Below the pieces are notes generated by a model. The model did not search any database, had not been told where the DNA came from, and saw only the letters and a list, made by a program, of their open reading frames with translations. Below, one piece after another: positions 45,346-56,421 of a stretch of 64,000 nucleotides of DNA. The stretch's first letter is position 1, and the number at the start of each line of letters is the position of its first letter. The stretch is from Hericium rajendrae. Taxonomy: Eukaryota > Basidiomycota > Agaricomycetes > Russulales > Hericiaceae. Location: assembly GCA_033439255.1 (NCBI GenBank), contig CM065889.1, positions 1,116,001 to 1,180,000 of the forward strand. The letters run 5' to 3'. Position numbers and translations under genes: made by a program.

Positions 45346-45383
45346 CAGAAACCAGATTGCCATATTTGGCAATCTGGTTTCTG
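45346..45383. repeat. 17 bp inverted repeat
   Basis: CAGAAACCAGATTGCCA is followed by TATT and its exact reverse complement. A diverged second copy lies at about 45490-45527. The sequence around (45081-45700) has no recognised gene. Confidence 0.8.
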
Positions 45384-45701
45384 GCTCCTGCATGAAAAAT
45401 GAAAACATTGCAAGTTATATTACTTATAAAATTTCCTTCAGTGTTTATAGATATGAACTCTACACTGACTTACACTTGTCCAATGTTGGCAGAAATCAGA
45501 TTGCCAGATATGGCCATCTGTGTTCTGCCCTGTTGTGCGCCTTAGCTGCAAGGAGCGTGGGAGAGTATCTGGGTCCCCTGGAGAGTTTTGCATTTCTCTG
45601 CTACAAACATCAGTTTTCATCTGATTAACACGTACCTAGTACTGACCAAGCCAGACAAGTCGTCGCTTTCGAACGATGCCTTGTACGCCATGATCTGTTG
45701 G

Positions 45702-46262
45702 CATCAGGAATCTTGACAATTTTCTGACAGGTCTGATAGTGCTGATAGTGCCTGATTGTGTCTGAGAGCTTCTGATCAATCTGCAGCAACTGATCATTTT
45801 TGCAATCTGACAATTTTCTCTCAGCAGTGATCAGAAAACATCAGACATGTTCAGCTAATGTCAGATATACTTTTAAAAATCAGATGTCTATTAGTTTTTA
45901 AGCAGATGCATCAGATATCTTCAGATAGTATCAGAAATACTTTTAAAAATCAGATATCTATTAGTTTTCAAGTAGATGTATCAGATATCTTCAGACAAAA
46001 TCAGAAATCTCATTAAAAATTAGGTGCTTGTCAGTTTTCAAGCAGATGCATCAGATATCATTAGTTAAGTGTCAGAAACTGTTTTGAAAATTAGCTATCT
46101 ATCAGTTTTTAAACAGTTATGTCAGATCATTTTAGACAAGATCAGAATTACTTCAAAAAATCAGATGTCTATCAGTGTTTAGACAGATATATCAGATCTC
46201 TTCAGACAAGATCAGAAATCTTGTTAAAAATTAGATGCCTATCAGTCTACTTTACAAGTCTA
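45702..46262. repeat. Plavaka-2 left terminal and subterminal TCAGA repeats
   Basis: Repeated phrases of the kind AAAAATCAGATGTCTATTAG and CAGATGTATCAGATATCTTC occur four or five times at about 75-80 bp spacing between 45880 and 46250. The array is broken by the insertion at 46263. Confidence 0.65.
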
Positions 46263-47728
46263 CTTGGTGGAAGAGGGCCGATGCTTCGCACGGCAATACG
46301 ATTCCTTTTTCATTGTTAGTTATATTTAGAAACAGTGCATAAATGATGTAAAGTCTCACTTGTCAGATTGATTATAAATCTCTATAAAATCTATAGCTAC
46401 CTCAAGGTCAACATCTGAGAAATATGTTACTGGTATATAACACTATATTAGCTACATAGCTTTTCTAGGTCCATAGCTGTCCTCTTTTATACATAGCAGT
46501 CAAGTAAACAATGCAAAGCTATCATAGCTTGTCATAGCTGTCATAGCATAGGGCATAAGCTATCATAGCTGTCATAGTTATTCTAGTATAAGATAACTAT
46601 AGAAGCTATATTAACTATATAATATATCTCTATCATTATATTATATCTAGCTAGTAAGATTTCTATCTACTCTATATTACTTCTATCAAATATGCTAAAA
46701 TAGCATATAAAATAAATATATTATAGATTCAATAGTCTGATGTCTTACAGTCACAAACATCGAAAATTGGATAAATTATATTACTCAAACAATTTCATTA
46801 CAAAACATTACTATAGCTACAGAGACTACTACAGAACTATAAAAGGTAACAAACTTACAATGACTACAAAAAACAAAAGATACAAATAAGAAAAGACATG
46901 AGTATTAGAAGATAACAAAGATAATATATGAAGACTTACCAGATTAACAAAAAAGTGAAAATCTACAAGACAATTTGAAGACATCAGTATAAGAAACAAT
47001 CAAGCTTATCTAGTAGGACTACATGGTAGTGTAATAAGTATGAAGACATTAGTATAAGTTATAAGATAATTAAGAATAACAGCGTACCTTTAACAACGAA
47101 GAGAACAATGATTAATAAAATGAGCAAACGACAATGACGAGTGAGCAAATGATGATGATGAGTGAGCAAACGATGACAAGTGAGCAAATGATGACAACAA
47201 ATGTGTTGACATGGCAAGGGATGGTGGGGGTTAAAGAGCAAGAGGTAAAGCGCATCGTGCCAGCCTTATATAGGAATCCCAGACGGAATTGGAATTTGTG
47301 GTTGCTGGGTGCTTGCCGAGTGTTGTAGCAGAGACTGGATGCCAGACTTTACTACGTTGATGCTGCTGCTCACAGATTCACAGTTCAGTAGATACACAGT
47401 GTTCTCATACATTCTAATTAAATGTATAATCTATCACTGTCCCTTTTTTCGTTGAATTTATACAAGTTTATTTGATTTGCTGAGGCTTGAGCAACAAAGC
47501 TTTGCTCATTCAGTGGCTGAAGCACCGAGTTTAACATGTCGAGACTTCACTCCTTTTTACCAGTCTCCCTTCCCCTCCTTCGTGTTTCCTCCTCCAGCCT
47601 CCTTCCTTCCATTTCTTTCATTCTCTATTGGCTTTCAATACGGCTGGGATGGTTTTTTTTAGCAGATACTTAGAGGGCCTTAGGTGAGTAAAAAAAAAAG
47701 CCTCTTATCATTTTTTCGTACTAATCAA

Positions 47729-47761
47729 GAGAGTGTCAATCATTTTTCGAGTGACACTCTC
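47729..47761. repeat. Intron-type hairpin in E4
   Basis: GAGAGTGTCA pairs with TGACACTCTC (10 bp). TACTAATCAA precedes it and a GTGAGT donor lies about 45 nt upstream. Confidence 0.8.
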
Positions 47762-48090
47762 GATATCTTTTATTCTGTTGATCCCACATCCTCGCGCTAC
47801 CATCCTACGATCCTGCTGCCTTTTTTGCACTCTCATCGCCCCTTCCTTGGCCTGTCTACACCACATCCACGCCCTGCACACAGCTCGTACACCCCATGCC
47901 TGACTCCAACAGGCTGCGACCCCTGCGCATGCCTCCGACCACCATCTCCTTCCACGTGCACCAGCATGCACAAGGCTACAGCATGCGTGCATGTGTGTAC
48001 CACGTGACGTCATCTGCACGATGTCAACAACATGTGCACACAGGCCACGTCATCGCCCATGCCCCACGTCCATGCATGTGCATGCACCAT

Positions 48091-48116
48091 AGTCCCGTTG
48101 CCATGGCAATGGGACT
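48091..48116. repeat. GTTGC hairpin in E4
   Basis: AGTCCCGTTGCC then ATGGCAATGGGACT. The stem differs from other copies at paired positions and keeps one G-U pair. Confidence 0.8.
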
Positions 48117-49336
48117 CGGACGTCATTCATGCCTATCGGCCATGACCCCACATGCTCGCCTCAATCCCTGCAAGGCCTCATGCTCACGTTCAACACCGTG
48201 CATGCTTGCAATGTCCTGTCCATGCACTCAAGCCCCCACACCCACTCACAACACCCTGCACCTGCTCACAACACCTCGGACATGCATGCCATGCCCGGTT
48301 GCATGTATGCTCCTGCACCTGCTCAACTCAACATGCCCTGCGTGTGTGCACATCGATCTGCACAGGTGCACAACAATCACACATGCGTGACGTGCCATAC
48401 AGTGCCTCTTCGTGCATGCAGAATGTTCTGCAGGCCCGCTTCAGGCCTCCTGCACATGCTCGACACCTGCGCGTGCCCGACATCCCCCGCACGTGTCCAG
48501 CTCCACCTCCACATGTGCACAGATGCCAGTGCATGGCGGCACTGCAAGACCCCATCCCACAGCAATGCATGCACGACACCCAGCATTCACACTCAATGCC
48601 ACTTGCCTACAACACCCTACATGCGCGCATGCTCCCGCGTGCCTGCTCAACACCCCGCACCCTCCAGATGCTCTGCGTACATGCGCAACATCCCACATGC
48701 ATGTACACAACCTGCATGCATGCACGGCAGCCCTGACCCCATTTGTGGGCATGGCCACCCGCATGCAGCTACACATGGTCCAGCTTGCCGTGCATGGACC
48801 ATGTATGCTGTGTGCGGCCCACACCTACCTCTGTGCTCTCTGTGCTGGCATTCGTGCATGCCGCACCACCTTTTGTATGCACATGCTGTCTTTTGTGTGC
48901 CCGCGCTGTCTTTGCACCTGTGCCTGCACCCTCCACAGTGACTTGCATGCCCTCCGCATCCTGTGCCCTATGCAGTAGCTCGACTAGCTTATATATGTAT
49001 GGTAGTAGATTTATTATATGTATGGTAGTAGATTTATTACAATTTATTATAATAAATTCTGACTTGTAATATCTGGTGCTTATCTGACTTGTGGTAGTAA
49101 TCATAGGCATCATAGTAGCCATAGCACACCTTGTTAATCATGATAGCCCTATGTATATCAGACTACAAGCTATGGAGGCTATGATAACCCTATGAATGTC
49201 ACACTGTCTGCTATGTAGGCTATGATAGCTCTCATAGCTCTACATAGCTGGATAAGCAAACTTCATAGCTCTGATAGCTCAATGATAGCACCTATAATGT
49301 AACCTGCAGCTATGTCAAATTTAAATTTCTCAGATG

Positions 49337-49965
49337 AAGATCTTGAAAGGAAGATCTCAGTTTCGAGTTTTGATTTTTGAGTTCTGGGCAGATTGGGGTC
49401 TATGTAGCATGTCTGGAATGTGATTAATCAGTACATTCCAGCACATTTTAGAACAATTAAATCGGTGGGGAACTGCCAGACTTACCTTAAGGTCAAGATC
49501 TTGGGGGGGAGATCTCAGTTTTGAGTTTTGATTTTTGAGTTCTGGATGGCATGGAGTCTATGTAGCATATCTGGAAAGCGATTAATCAGTACATTTCAAT
49601 GCAATTTAGAACAATTAAATCGGTGAAGAACTGCCAAACTTACCTCAAGGTCAAAATCTTGGGGGAGATCTCAGTTTCGAGTTTTGATTTTCGAGTTCTG
49701 GATGGTTTGGGGGCTATGTAGCATGGCTGGAAAGAGATTAATCAGTAGAGTTGAACGCATTTTAGAACGAGAGAATTGGTGAAGAATTGAAGGACTTACC
49801 TCAAGGTCAAGATCTTGAGGGGGTAATCTCAATTTCGAGTCTTGATTTTCGAGTTCTGGATGGTTTGGGGGCTATGTAGCATGGCTGGAAAGCGATTAAT
49901 CAGTAGAGTTGAACACATTTTAGAACAAGAGAATTGGCAGAGAATTGATGGACTTACCTCAAGAT
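49337..49965. repeat. Tandem repeat of about 157 bp, four units
   Basis: Units start AAGGTCAAGATCTTG and contain CTCAGTTTCGAGTTTTGATT, ATGTAGCATGGCTGGAAAG and ATTAATCAGTA. Unit starts lie at about 49337, 49490, 49646 and 49803. The left neighbour of E4 (46390-46411) is the edge of the first unit. Confidence 0.8.
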
Positions 49966-50459
49966 CATTAGAATAATGATAATTGGTTGATTTTCAACTA
50001 GGCAGATAGGCTAGCATAGCTCAGAAGGCCTCATCTGGAAGCAGCTATCAATATCATTTTGATAAGCTTCAATATACCTTAGTTGGTATCAGATTTAGAG
50101 ACCTATAAGTAAATTAGTCTGCCAGCTCAGCAAGTTAGATACATACAAGACGACCAAGGTGAGCCGCCGGGTCAAGTACCTCCTGGTTCCAAACTGTCAA
50201 CCACTCAGCGGATGACTTGGAGATACCCGTTGAGCTTTGCAGCCAACATGACAAGCATGCAGGATGTAAAGCTCATGAGAAAGCAAGACTTTACTGCTGG
50301 TGCTTCAAAACTGAAATTTTGATTATATAATCAGTCTTCAAAATCATAGATTTCTAGGCATTTCTGTACTTATAATATACTATAAGAGTAGACATTGTAC
50401 TAATGCTAATTGCTCATTGATTATATTATTCTTAGTATTAAAAAATATTAAAAAAGTCT

Positions 50460-50530
50460 GGCATGAACTGGAATTGAACTTGCAAACTCAAGAGAACTCA
50501 CACTTCACCACCGAGTTTTGATTATGTAAT
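50460..50530 (-). repeat. Antisense tRNA-like fragment
   Basis: The minus strand contains GAGTTTGCAAGTTCAATTCC, resembling a tRNA T-arm and Pol III B box. It is a diverged copy of the fragment at 51077-51166. Not a functional tRNA as far as I can fold it by eye. Confidence 0.35.
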
Positions 50531-50544
50531 CATCACATGATCAC

Positions 50545-50570
50545 CACCATGGTACGGCCGTACCATGGTG
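50545..50570. repeat. Perfect 26 bp palindrome
   Basis: CACCATGGTACGG followed by its exact reverse complement. A diverged copy (AACCATGGTACAGCTGTACC) follows at about 50590-50615. Confidence 0.9.
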
Positions 50571-50624
50571 AAGTGCTCATGTGATCACAACCATGGTACA
50601 GCTGTACCATGATGAAGTGCTTCA

Positions 50625-51060
50625 CATTCTATGAGTTCTGCATGGATCAAAATGCAAAAAATATGGTTCAAAAGCTATAAATGAGTAGTATTTGATCCAC
50701 TTGAGAACGAGTGAATTGGTGGAGAATTGATTGAGATAACTAAGAATCAAGCATACTAGGAGGAAAAATACAGAAGTACTTCGTGTTCTACGAGTTCTGC
50801 ACAGATCAAAATGCATAAAATATGGCTAGAAAGCAATGAATGAGTAAATTCTGATACATCTAAGAATGAGTGAATCAGTCAAGAACTGACTGAGCTAGCT
50901 GAGGATCAAGCATACTAGGGGAAAAAATACAGGAATGCTTTGCATTCTGCAAGATCTACATGGATCAAGATGCATAATATATGGTTAGAAAGTGATAAAT
51001 GAGTAGATTCTGGTGCATTTGAGAATGTGTGAATTGGTCAAGAACTGACCAAGTTACAGT
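50625..51060. repeat. Diverged satellite, three further units of about 150 bp
   Basis: Units carry TTCTGCAYRGATCAARATGC, ATATGG, AAATGAGTAGATT and GAATTGGT(C)AAGAACTGA. They resemble the 157 bp units at 49337-49965 in order of motifs but are more diverged. Confidence 0.65.
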
Positions 51061-51076
51061 AAACAAAGTGTAAAAG

Positions 51077-51166
51077 AAAAAGTCTGGCCAGAGCTGGAAT
51101 TGAACCTGCAAACTCGTTAGATTGAAGATGTGTGATTATATAAGCCAACTGCCTAATGGGCATAGT
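51077..51166 (-). repeat. Antisense tRNA-like fragment near right end of copy C
   Basis: On the minus strand it reads TAGGCAGTTGGCTTATATAA ... CAGGTTCAATTCC, with a B-box match and a plausible T-arm, but the acceptor and anticodon stems pair poorly. Copies A and B have a related stretch at the same place near the right end (about 20525-20620 and 27022-27115). Confidence 0.35.
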
Positions 51167-51551
51167 CATCGTTTTGGTGTCGTTTTCACTATGAAAAGGC
51201 GGTATAGAGTAAACGATTCTAAGGAATCGTAATCACTTAGTTTGAGTTGAGAGTCAGTTTCGATAAGTATCACTAGATGTTATACAAAGAGATCTGAAGT
51301 TGGTATTATGATATTAATCACTATTAGTAGTAAGAATCAAAATCAAAATTGAACATCAAAGTAATGTCAAAATAATAAGTCAAAATAGATAAGATTCTTA
51401 CTCTGTTAAGTTGAAGAATTACTTCACTAAAACTAACTAGAAAGATATGTTCTTGCTAGAGTAAAATCATATTGACAAAACTGGTAGTATACAGGTAAAG
51501 ACTAAATAATGTACAATAATGAAAAAGAAAACAACCATTCAAAGTCAATCT

Positions 51552-54544
51552 TTAGAAAGCAAAATCATAAGCATGATGATCAGAGTACTTGTTTACATAA
51601 AAAGAGAAAAATGCATCCAAAGAATAAGTATGTTTGAAATCTTTAGGAAGAAACTCAGTCCCATATACTTCAATAAGATGTGCTCCCCGATAAATTGTGT
51701 TCAGATGAACTACACTCATCACATTCTGATCCTGATCATTAACCTCTGGCTCTACAATCCACATTCCTGTATCTGTATCAGAAGCATCTCCAGTAGGTAC
51801 AAACCATTCAACAAGTGCACAGGGATAGACATTTTGATTATATTTAAAGGAGAAAAACATTCTAACTCATGCAACATAAATTCCCCTCATTCCTGGTAGA
51901 TCAGGATCATGCTGAATAAAAACACAGTCACGTCGTGCAGGTCCATTGTGCCAGTGAGGTAAAGAATAGATATGATGACAATGCATGCCTGTTATTCCTG
52001 ATACATCACTAGGAGCATAATATGTTGCTATAGCAGAGTGAAACACATCAATCTTGTGAGGTGCTGGTGGACAAGTATCCAAATCAACATCCATAGAGGT
52101 TAATTCAGGAGTTCCATACAACTGATCATATAAGAACTGTCAGATAAGTACAGGAAGATTTGGTAGATTTGTATCTCTGCAAGCTGTGATAACTTTCGAG
52201 GATATCCTCTTTTACGTGTAGCTGAAAGAGTCACTTGAGCAACAATATTATGTCCTTCAGCAACTCTATAATTTGGAAGTTCTATGTTCTCATTGTTCAA
52301 TTCTCCTGCAGTTGGATCTGGTAGATTTTCTGACTGTTCTACTTCAAATTGCAAAGGCTTGTCTAGCATGCCACGATTAATAAAGTCCTTTGTACAAGCA
52401 TTGAGTTTGTCAAGCCTCTGATTGGTTATGAGCATCTGACCAAATGCATTAAATCTGCTAGAACGTCTCCATGGCTCTTTGACAGCTTTGATGTGTTTAG
52501 ACTCAGTAATTGCAGAATCAAGTCCACCTGGCACTGCAAATTCTTCAATCAATGGCCTATAATGCTTGATTGAATGCTGCTTAGGAAGTGAAATTCCCTT
52601 TGTTCGAACATCACTGTCTATGAATACTTGTCGCTCCTCCCAGAATATATTGAGTGTAGCATCTATAGCATCCAATGTCTCTTCATCAATAATAGGTTTT
52701 CACACCATATAGGCAAAATCTATGACTGCATGAACAGCTCGCACTATTTGTGATGGAACATGACCAACAATAGCAGGAAGAAAAACTTTCATCAGAGCTT
52801 TGGAATCATCTCCTGTCTATTGTGAAAATGCACGACCATCAGGAAATCGACGTAGCTCAGGAAATAATGGAACAGCAGCAATTCTTCGATCAATATCATC
52901 AATAATTTTATCTGCAGCAGTTGGTCCATGCACTTTTCTGAGATATTTTTCTGTCCAATCAACCAGATGATCATGAAACAAGCCTTTGATGATCTGATGA
53001 AGTAAATCTGGTGTCAAAAGGTCATGAATATCTGCACGCTCAAAAGAGTCTGTAAATGGCTGTATTTACATGAGAGTCAGTTCACAATAAATGATATATA
53101 ATTTTTAGTCACATACCATGATGTCTCCAACAATCCCATACTTAGACCATAATATTTGCTCATTAACAGTATCCATAAGTAACGTTGTATATTCATGACT
53201 ACGTCTTATACCATCACCACTATCAAGATCTTTTGGTGGACATGTACATTTTGGACACCAATTTTTAACAATACATATCATAAGAACCTGCTCAGGATAG
53301 TCTGCAATATATGGACCAATACCATAAATGACTCGATGTAAATGCCCATCAGGACAGCGAACAATATCTGGCACAGTCATTCCAGGCTGTAGATGCTCTA
53401 AAATTATTTTCAAAGACTCATGCATCATATGTCTCCTGAATCTTTGAAACTCAATATCATTTCGAGATTCTCTGTCTGCTTTTCCAACAGATAAAAATCC
53501 AACAACACCAACTGCATCACGATGAGCATGGCGAACATTATTGTGCACATTGCCAATAGATGCATACAAGAGATAATACTCATTGTTTCCTGTACCAACA
53601 GACATAGTTGTCTTATCACTGCCCAGAATAATAGGAACAAACATAGCACCATGAGTTTCTGAGTCTTCTGCAATTTTATCAGCTTGACGCTATGTCCAAT
53701 TTCCAGACATAAAATCTGACCACTGTCTTTTTCCATTTGCCTTAAAATTCTGACGTGGAGAATAATCAAAGTCATTCTTAAAATCAAGATTTGCTAGTTG
53801 ATTTTCAATGACTGATTTTGAATTACGATACTATACTTCATATTTAGCCAGCATCCATGACAGTGGATTATGCTCTGGGATAGGCCCTTTATATTTTACT
53901 ATAAAAGATAGCCAAGGTGCATTTGCCAATGGTATAGCATCAAGAGTGCTTAATAAATCATCATTGTTTGCAAAAGGTGGATCAACATTGTGATGTGCAG
54001 CCCATGCATGCATCAAATCATCATTGAAATCTGCAGATGTCTGTCCATGGCGAAAAAGCAAATCTGCAACTGTATATTCAATACGGTTTCGAAATGGAAA
54101 CCAGTCATTAGCTGATCTTGGCTCAGGTAAATCTGCAGGAGGGGCACCAGATGGTAGATCATGTCCAAATTCATCACATAGTGTGCCATCAATAATTGGA
54201 TGAAACAGAGTCTGAGAATCATCATCTCGATGCACAGCATAATTATCTCTGAGATGTATATCAGGACTTGCAGAATTATCATCTCGCAGAGGTGCATCAG
54301 AACTTGTATGCATATGGTCATCATCAGATGAAAGCTCCAAGAGATCAGCTGTAGAAGCTAGTGGAGTCACAAGTGGAGTTACAGGAACAGAGACACTAGG
54401 TCTAATTGCTGGATGCATAGCAAACATATGCTGTTGCAAGCCATGTGCAGATACAAATCCTCTCCGACAGGTCACAGATGTTGGACATGGACATGCCACA
54501 GAACGGGGCTTATAAACCTTCCTCGAGCCTTGTCCTCGAGCCAT
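51552..54544 (-). pseudogene. Plavaka-2 transposase with multiple in-frame stops
   Basis: Starts at ATG 54544 (MARGQGSRKVYKPRSVACPC). A finger related to that of Plavaka-1 follows (GFVSAHGLQQHMFAMH). Downstream blocks are parallel to Plavaka-1: FVPIILGSDKTTMS, NVHNNVRHAHRDA, FRRHMMHESLKIILEHLQPG, an intron near 53108-53050 at the same place, LLTPDLLHQIIKGLF, EPWRRSSRFNAFGQML and PHKIDVFHSAIATY, ending YVNKYSDHHAYDFAF at 51552. Stops stand where Plavaka-1 has Trp (TAG at 53831-53833, 53690-53692, 52817-52819) or Arg is expected (TGA at 52700-52702 and 51867-51869, and one near 52140). There is also a one-base shift near 52170-52185. Confidence 0.85.
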
Positions 54545-55186
54545 GGTAGTATCCAATATAATGCTGAGGCACAAGGCACACAGCACACTCAGACTATGAA
54601 CACAGTGTCAATCACTAATATCAAGCAGCAGCTTTTAAAATCAAGGGCTCAACCTTCCAGAATATGAGCAGTGTCAATCAATAGCCCTCAAAATCAAGAC
54701 AAGCTCAGCCCAAAGAGCAGTATCACAAAGTAGCTCTCAAAATCGAGAGCTCAACCCGAGCAGAGCCACACCCAGACTATGAGCACAATATCAAGTAGCA
54801 GCTCTCAAAATCAAGAAACCCAAGTTAATCTCAATCAGTAGAATCTGAGATTCAAGAAAGCACAATGGTCAGATACAATGTTGTTAAGTAGCCCGAGCAA
54901 GTAAAATCAGTCCTTTCTGCAATATGAGCACCAAGCAAACAGCAAGGTCACACAGTGATACAAAGGGACCTGCAGGACCTGTAAACAGAGTGTGGTGCAC
55001 GCAAAGACCAGCGGCCAATACCCGGGCCGCGACAAAGACCCGCGCAGCCAATACCCGTGCCACGACAAAGACCCACACGGCTGTATCCGAGCTCTGAATT
55101 TGAACTCGCACGATGCGAGACTTCAACTTGCAACCAAGATATCTTGCACCCTACAACAACCAGCACACCACTCATTCATCAGCACT
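54545..55186. promoter_or_regulatory. Divergent intergenic region of Plavaka-2 with repeats
   Basis: It lies between the divergent starts at 54544 (minus) and 55187 (plus), equivalent to 25757-26495 in Plavaka-1 but unrelated in sequence by eye. Four diverged copies of GCTCTCAAAATCGAGAGCTC lie at about 54634, 54684, 54733 and 54802, alternating with ATATGAGCA. A second small repeat, CCAATACCCGGGCCGCGACA-like, lies near 55014-55075. Confidence 0.5.
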
Positions 55187-55939
55187 ATGCACCGTCATAC
55201 TCGTTCTAACATCAGAAAAATCTGTAAGTGGTACATAGCTCTATATAATCTATATAGATTTCATAGTTCCATAGCACTGCCCTTTTCTCTATAGCCAGCA
55301 TAGCTGAAGAGGGGTGCTATATAGTGCTATGAAGCTGAGGGGCAATGCTATGGAGTGCTATGATAGCTATGATAGCTGACTATGCAGCTATCATAATATG
55401 TATAGCTATGAGAGATATGAGTATCTATCAAAGCTATAAGACTTATGCCACTTATACATTCTATATTCAATATGTAGACCTAGCATATCTATTGAAGCAA
55501 TGAAGCCTACTAAAACTACAAATTTTGATCAGATTCACATAGTCATACAAATATAAGCTTTATTTAATGCATCAAAATTATATTCATATTATTAGACTAT
55601 TACAAGCAAAAACACTACTACTAAAATAAAGCACTACACTTACTACTAGAAGAATAAACAAGATGAGTATACTAAGCTTACAAAGATTACAAAAAGCGAA
55701 AATATAATCTACAAAGTAGAAGATTAGTCAGTAAATAAAACAGTGACAAAACATCAAGACATACCAAAGATATTACTTATATTAATAAGAAGAATATATA
55801 ACTGAAGACATGTATAACATTAGCATAGACCAGTAAACATAAAAGACGAATGACTTACCAAAGGTTGAGGAAGGAGACTGAAGATGTCGAGGAAAGTCGG
55901 AGGAATGTAGTGGTTGAAGAGAGAGAGAGAACGCGCATC

Positions 55940-55962
55940 GTGCGAGGTTTATATAGGTGAGC
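55940..55962 (-). promoter_or_regulatory. Conserved promoter core of E2
   Basis: On the minus strand TATATAAACCTCGCACGATG is followed by CGCGTTC. The GCACGATGCGC palindrome follows TATA by about 5 nt in E2, E3 and E4. Upstream lies GCAGCCACATTTGTGGCTCC, an inverted repeat also kept in E3. Confidence 0.55.
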
Positions 55963-56387
55963 GTGGGTTTCCCCAGCGGAGCCACAAATGTGGCTGCCGG
56001 AGCCCAGCCCGGGCACCACGTCAGAGGCTAAGTGCTAGATTTTCGTAAGTTTGCTTCGCTGCTCAGTAGCTTTCAGTAGTTTATTTAGAGATGTACTCAA
56101 TTCAATCGAATTATATTATCATACGCTTGCTACTCTCTTTTTCCTGAAATTATTGTGATTTTATCCGCTTTACAAAGTTCAAAAACATTCGAACTCACAC
56201 ACGTTCGGTGGCTGAAGCACTGAAGTCGCGTCGTCGACTCTACCTCTCTAGCTCACTCACCCTAGCTACTCCCCATCTTTGTGTTTCGTCTTCTCTCATC
56301 AATCTAAAGGATGCAGGTGTCTTACAGGGATTCAGGGACACGAGGTAAGTAAAAAAAGTCTGTATTTTGCGTGTAAAATACTAATCT

Positions 56388-56421
56388 CGAGAGTACCACT
56401 CCTCGATGAGTGGTACTCTCG
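56388..56421. repeat. Intron-type hairpin in E2
   Basis: 14 bp perfect stem (CGAGAGTACCACTC) with a 6 nt loop, immediately after ATACTAATCT and about 40 nt after a GTAAGT donor. Confidence 0.85.

Larger units (their letters stand above)
46412..49336 (-). mobile_element. CATCTG-end non-coding element E4
   Basis: 2925 bp, CATCTGAGAAAT ... ATTTCTCAGATG, AA duplicated (46410-46411 and 49337-49338). Excision rejoins CTCAAGGTCA to AGATCTTG, matching the next satellite units. The minus strand carries the promoter (TATATAAGGCTGGCACGATG, about 47250-47275) and a 23 nt micro-exon (46940-46962). The plus-strand half has a C/T-rich leader, donor GTGAGT (about 47683), TACTAAT, hairpin 47729-47761, and a CATGCA-rich 1.1 kb block with hairpin 48091-48116. 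ATAGC repeats lie at both ends. Long frames in the GC-rich block lie in several overlapping frames and are not accepted as genes. Confidence 0.75.
46263..51232 (+). mobile_element. Rolling-circle-like element, copy C, carrying satellite DNA
   Basis: It shares both ends with copies A and B: CTTGGTGGAAGAGGGCCGAT at the left and GATTCTAAGGAATCGTAA at the right, again between A and T with no duplication. The interior is different. It holds a 150-157 bp tandem repeat, two antisense tRNA-like fragments, a 26 bp palindrome, and a later CATCTG-end insertion (46412-49336). Without the insertion it is about 2.04 kb. No replication-initiator or helicase gene is seen. Confidence 0.5.

Noticed and set aside
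47896-48978. Several frames of 160-270 codons in E4
   Set aside because: Cys/His/Pro-rich products of CATGCA-like repeats in all frames; no domain and no conservation.
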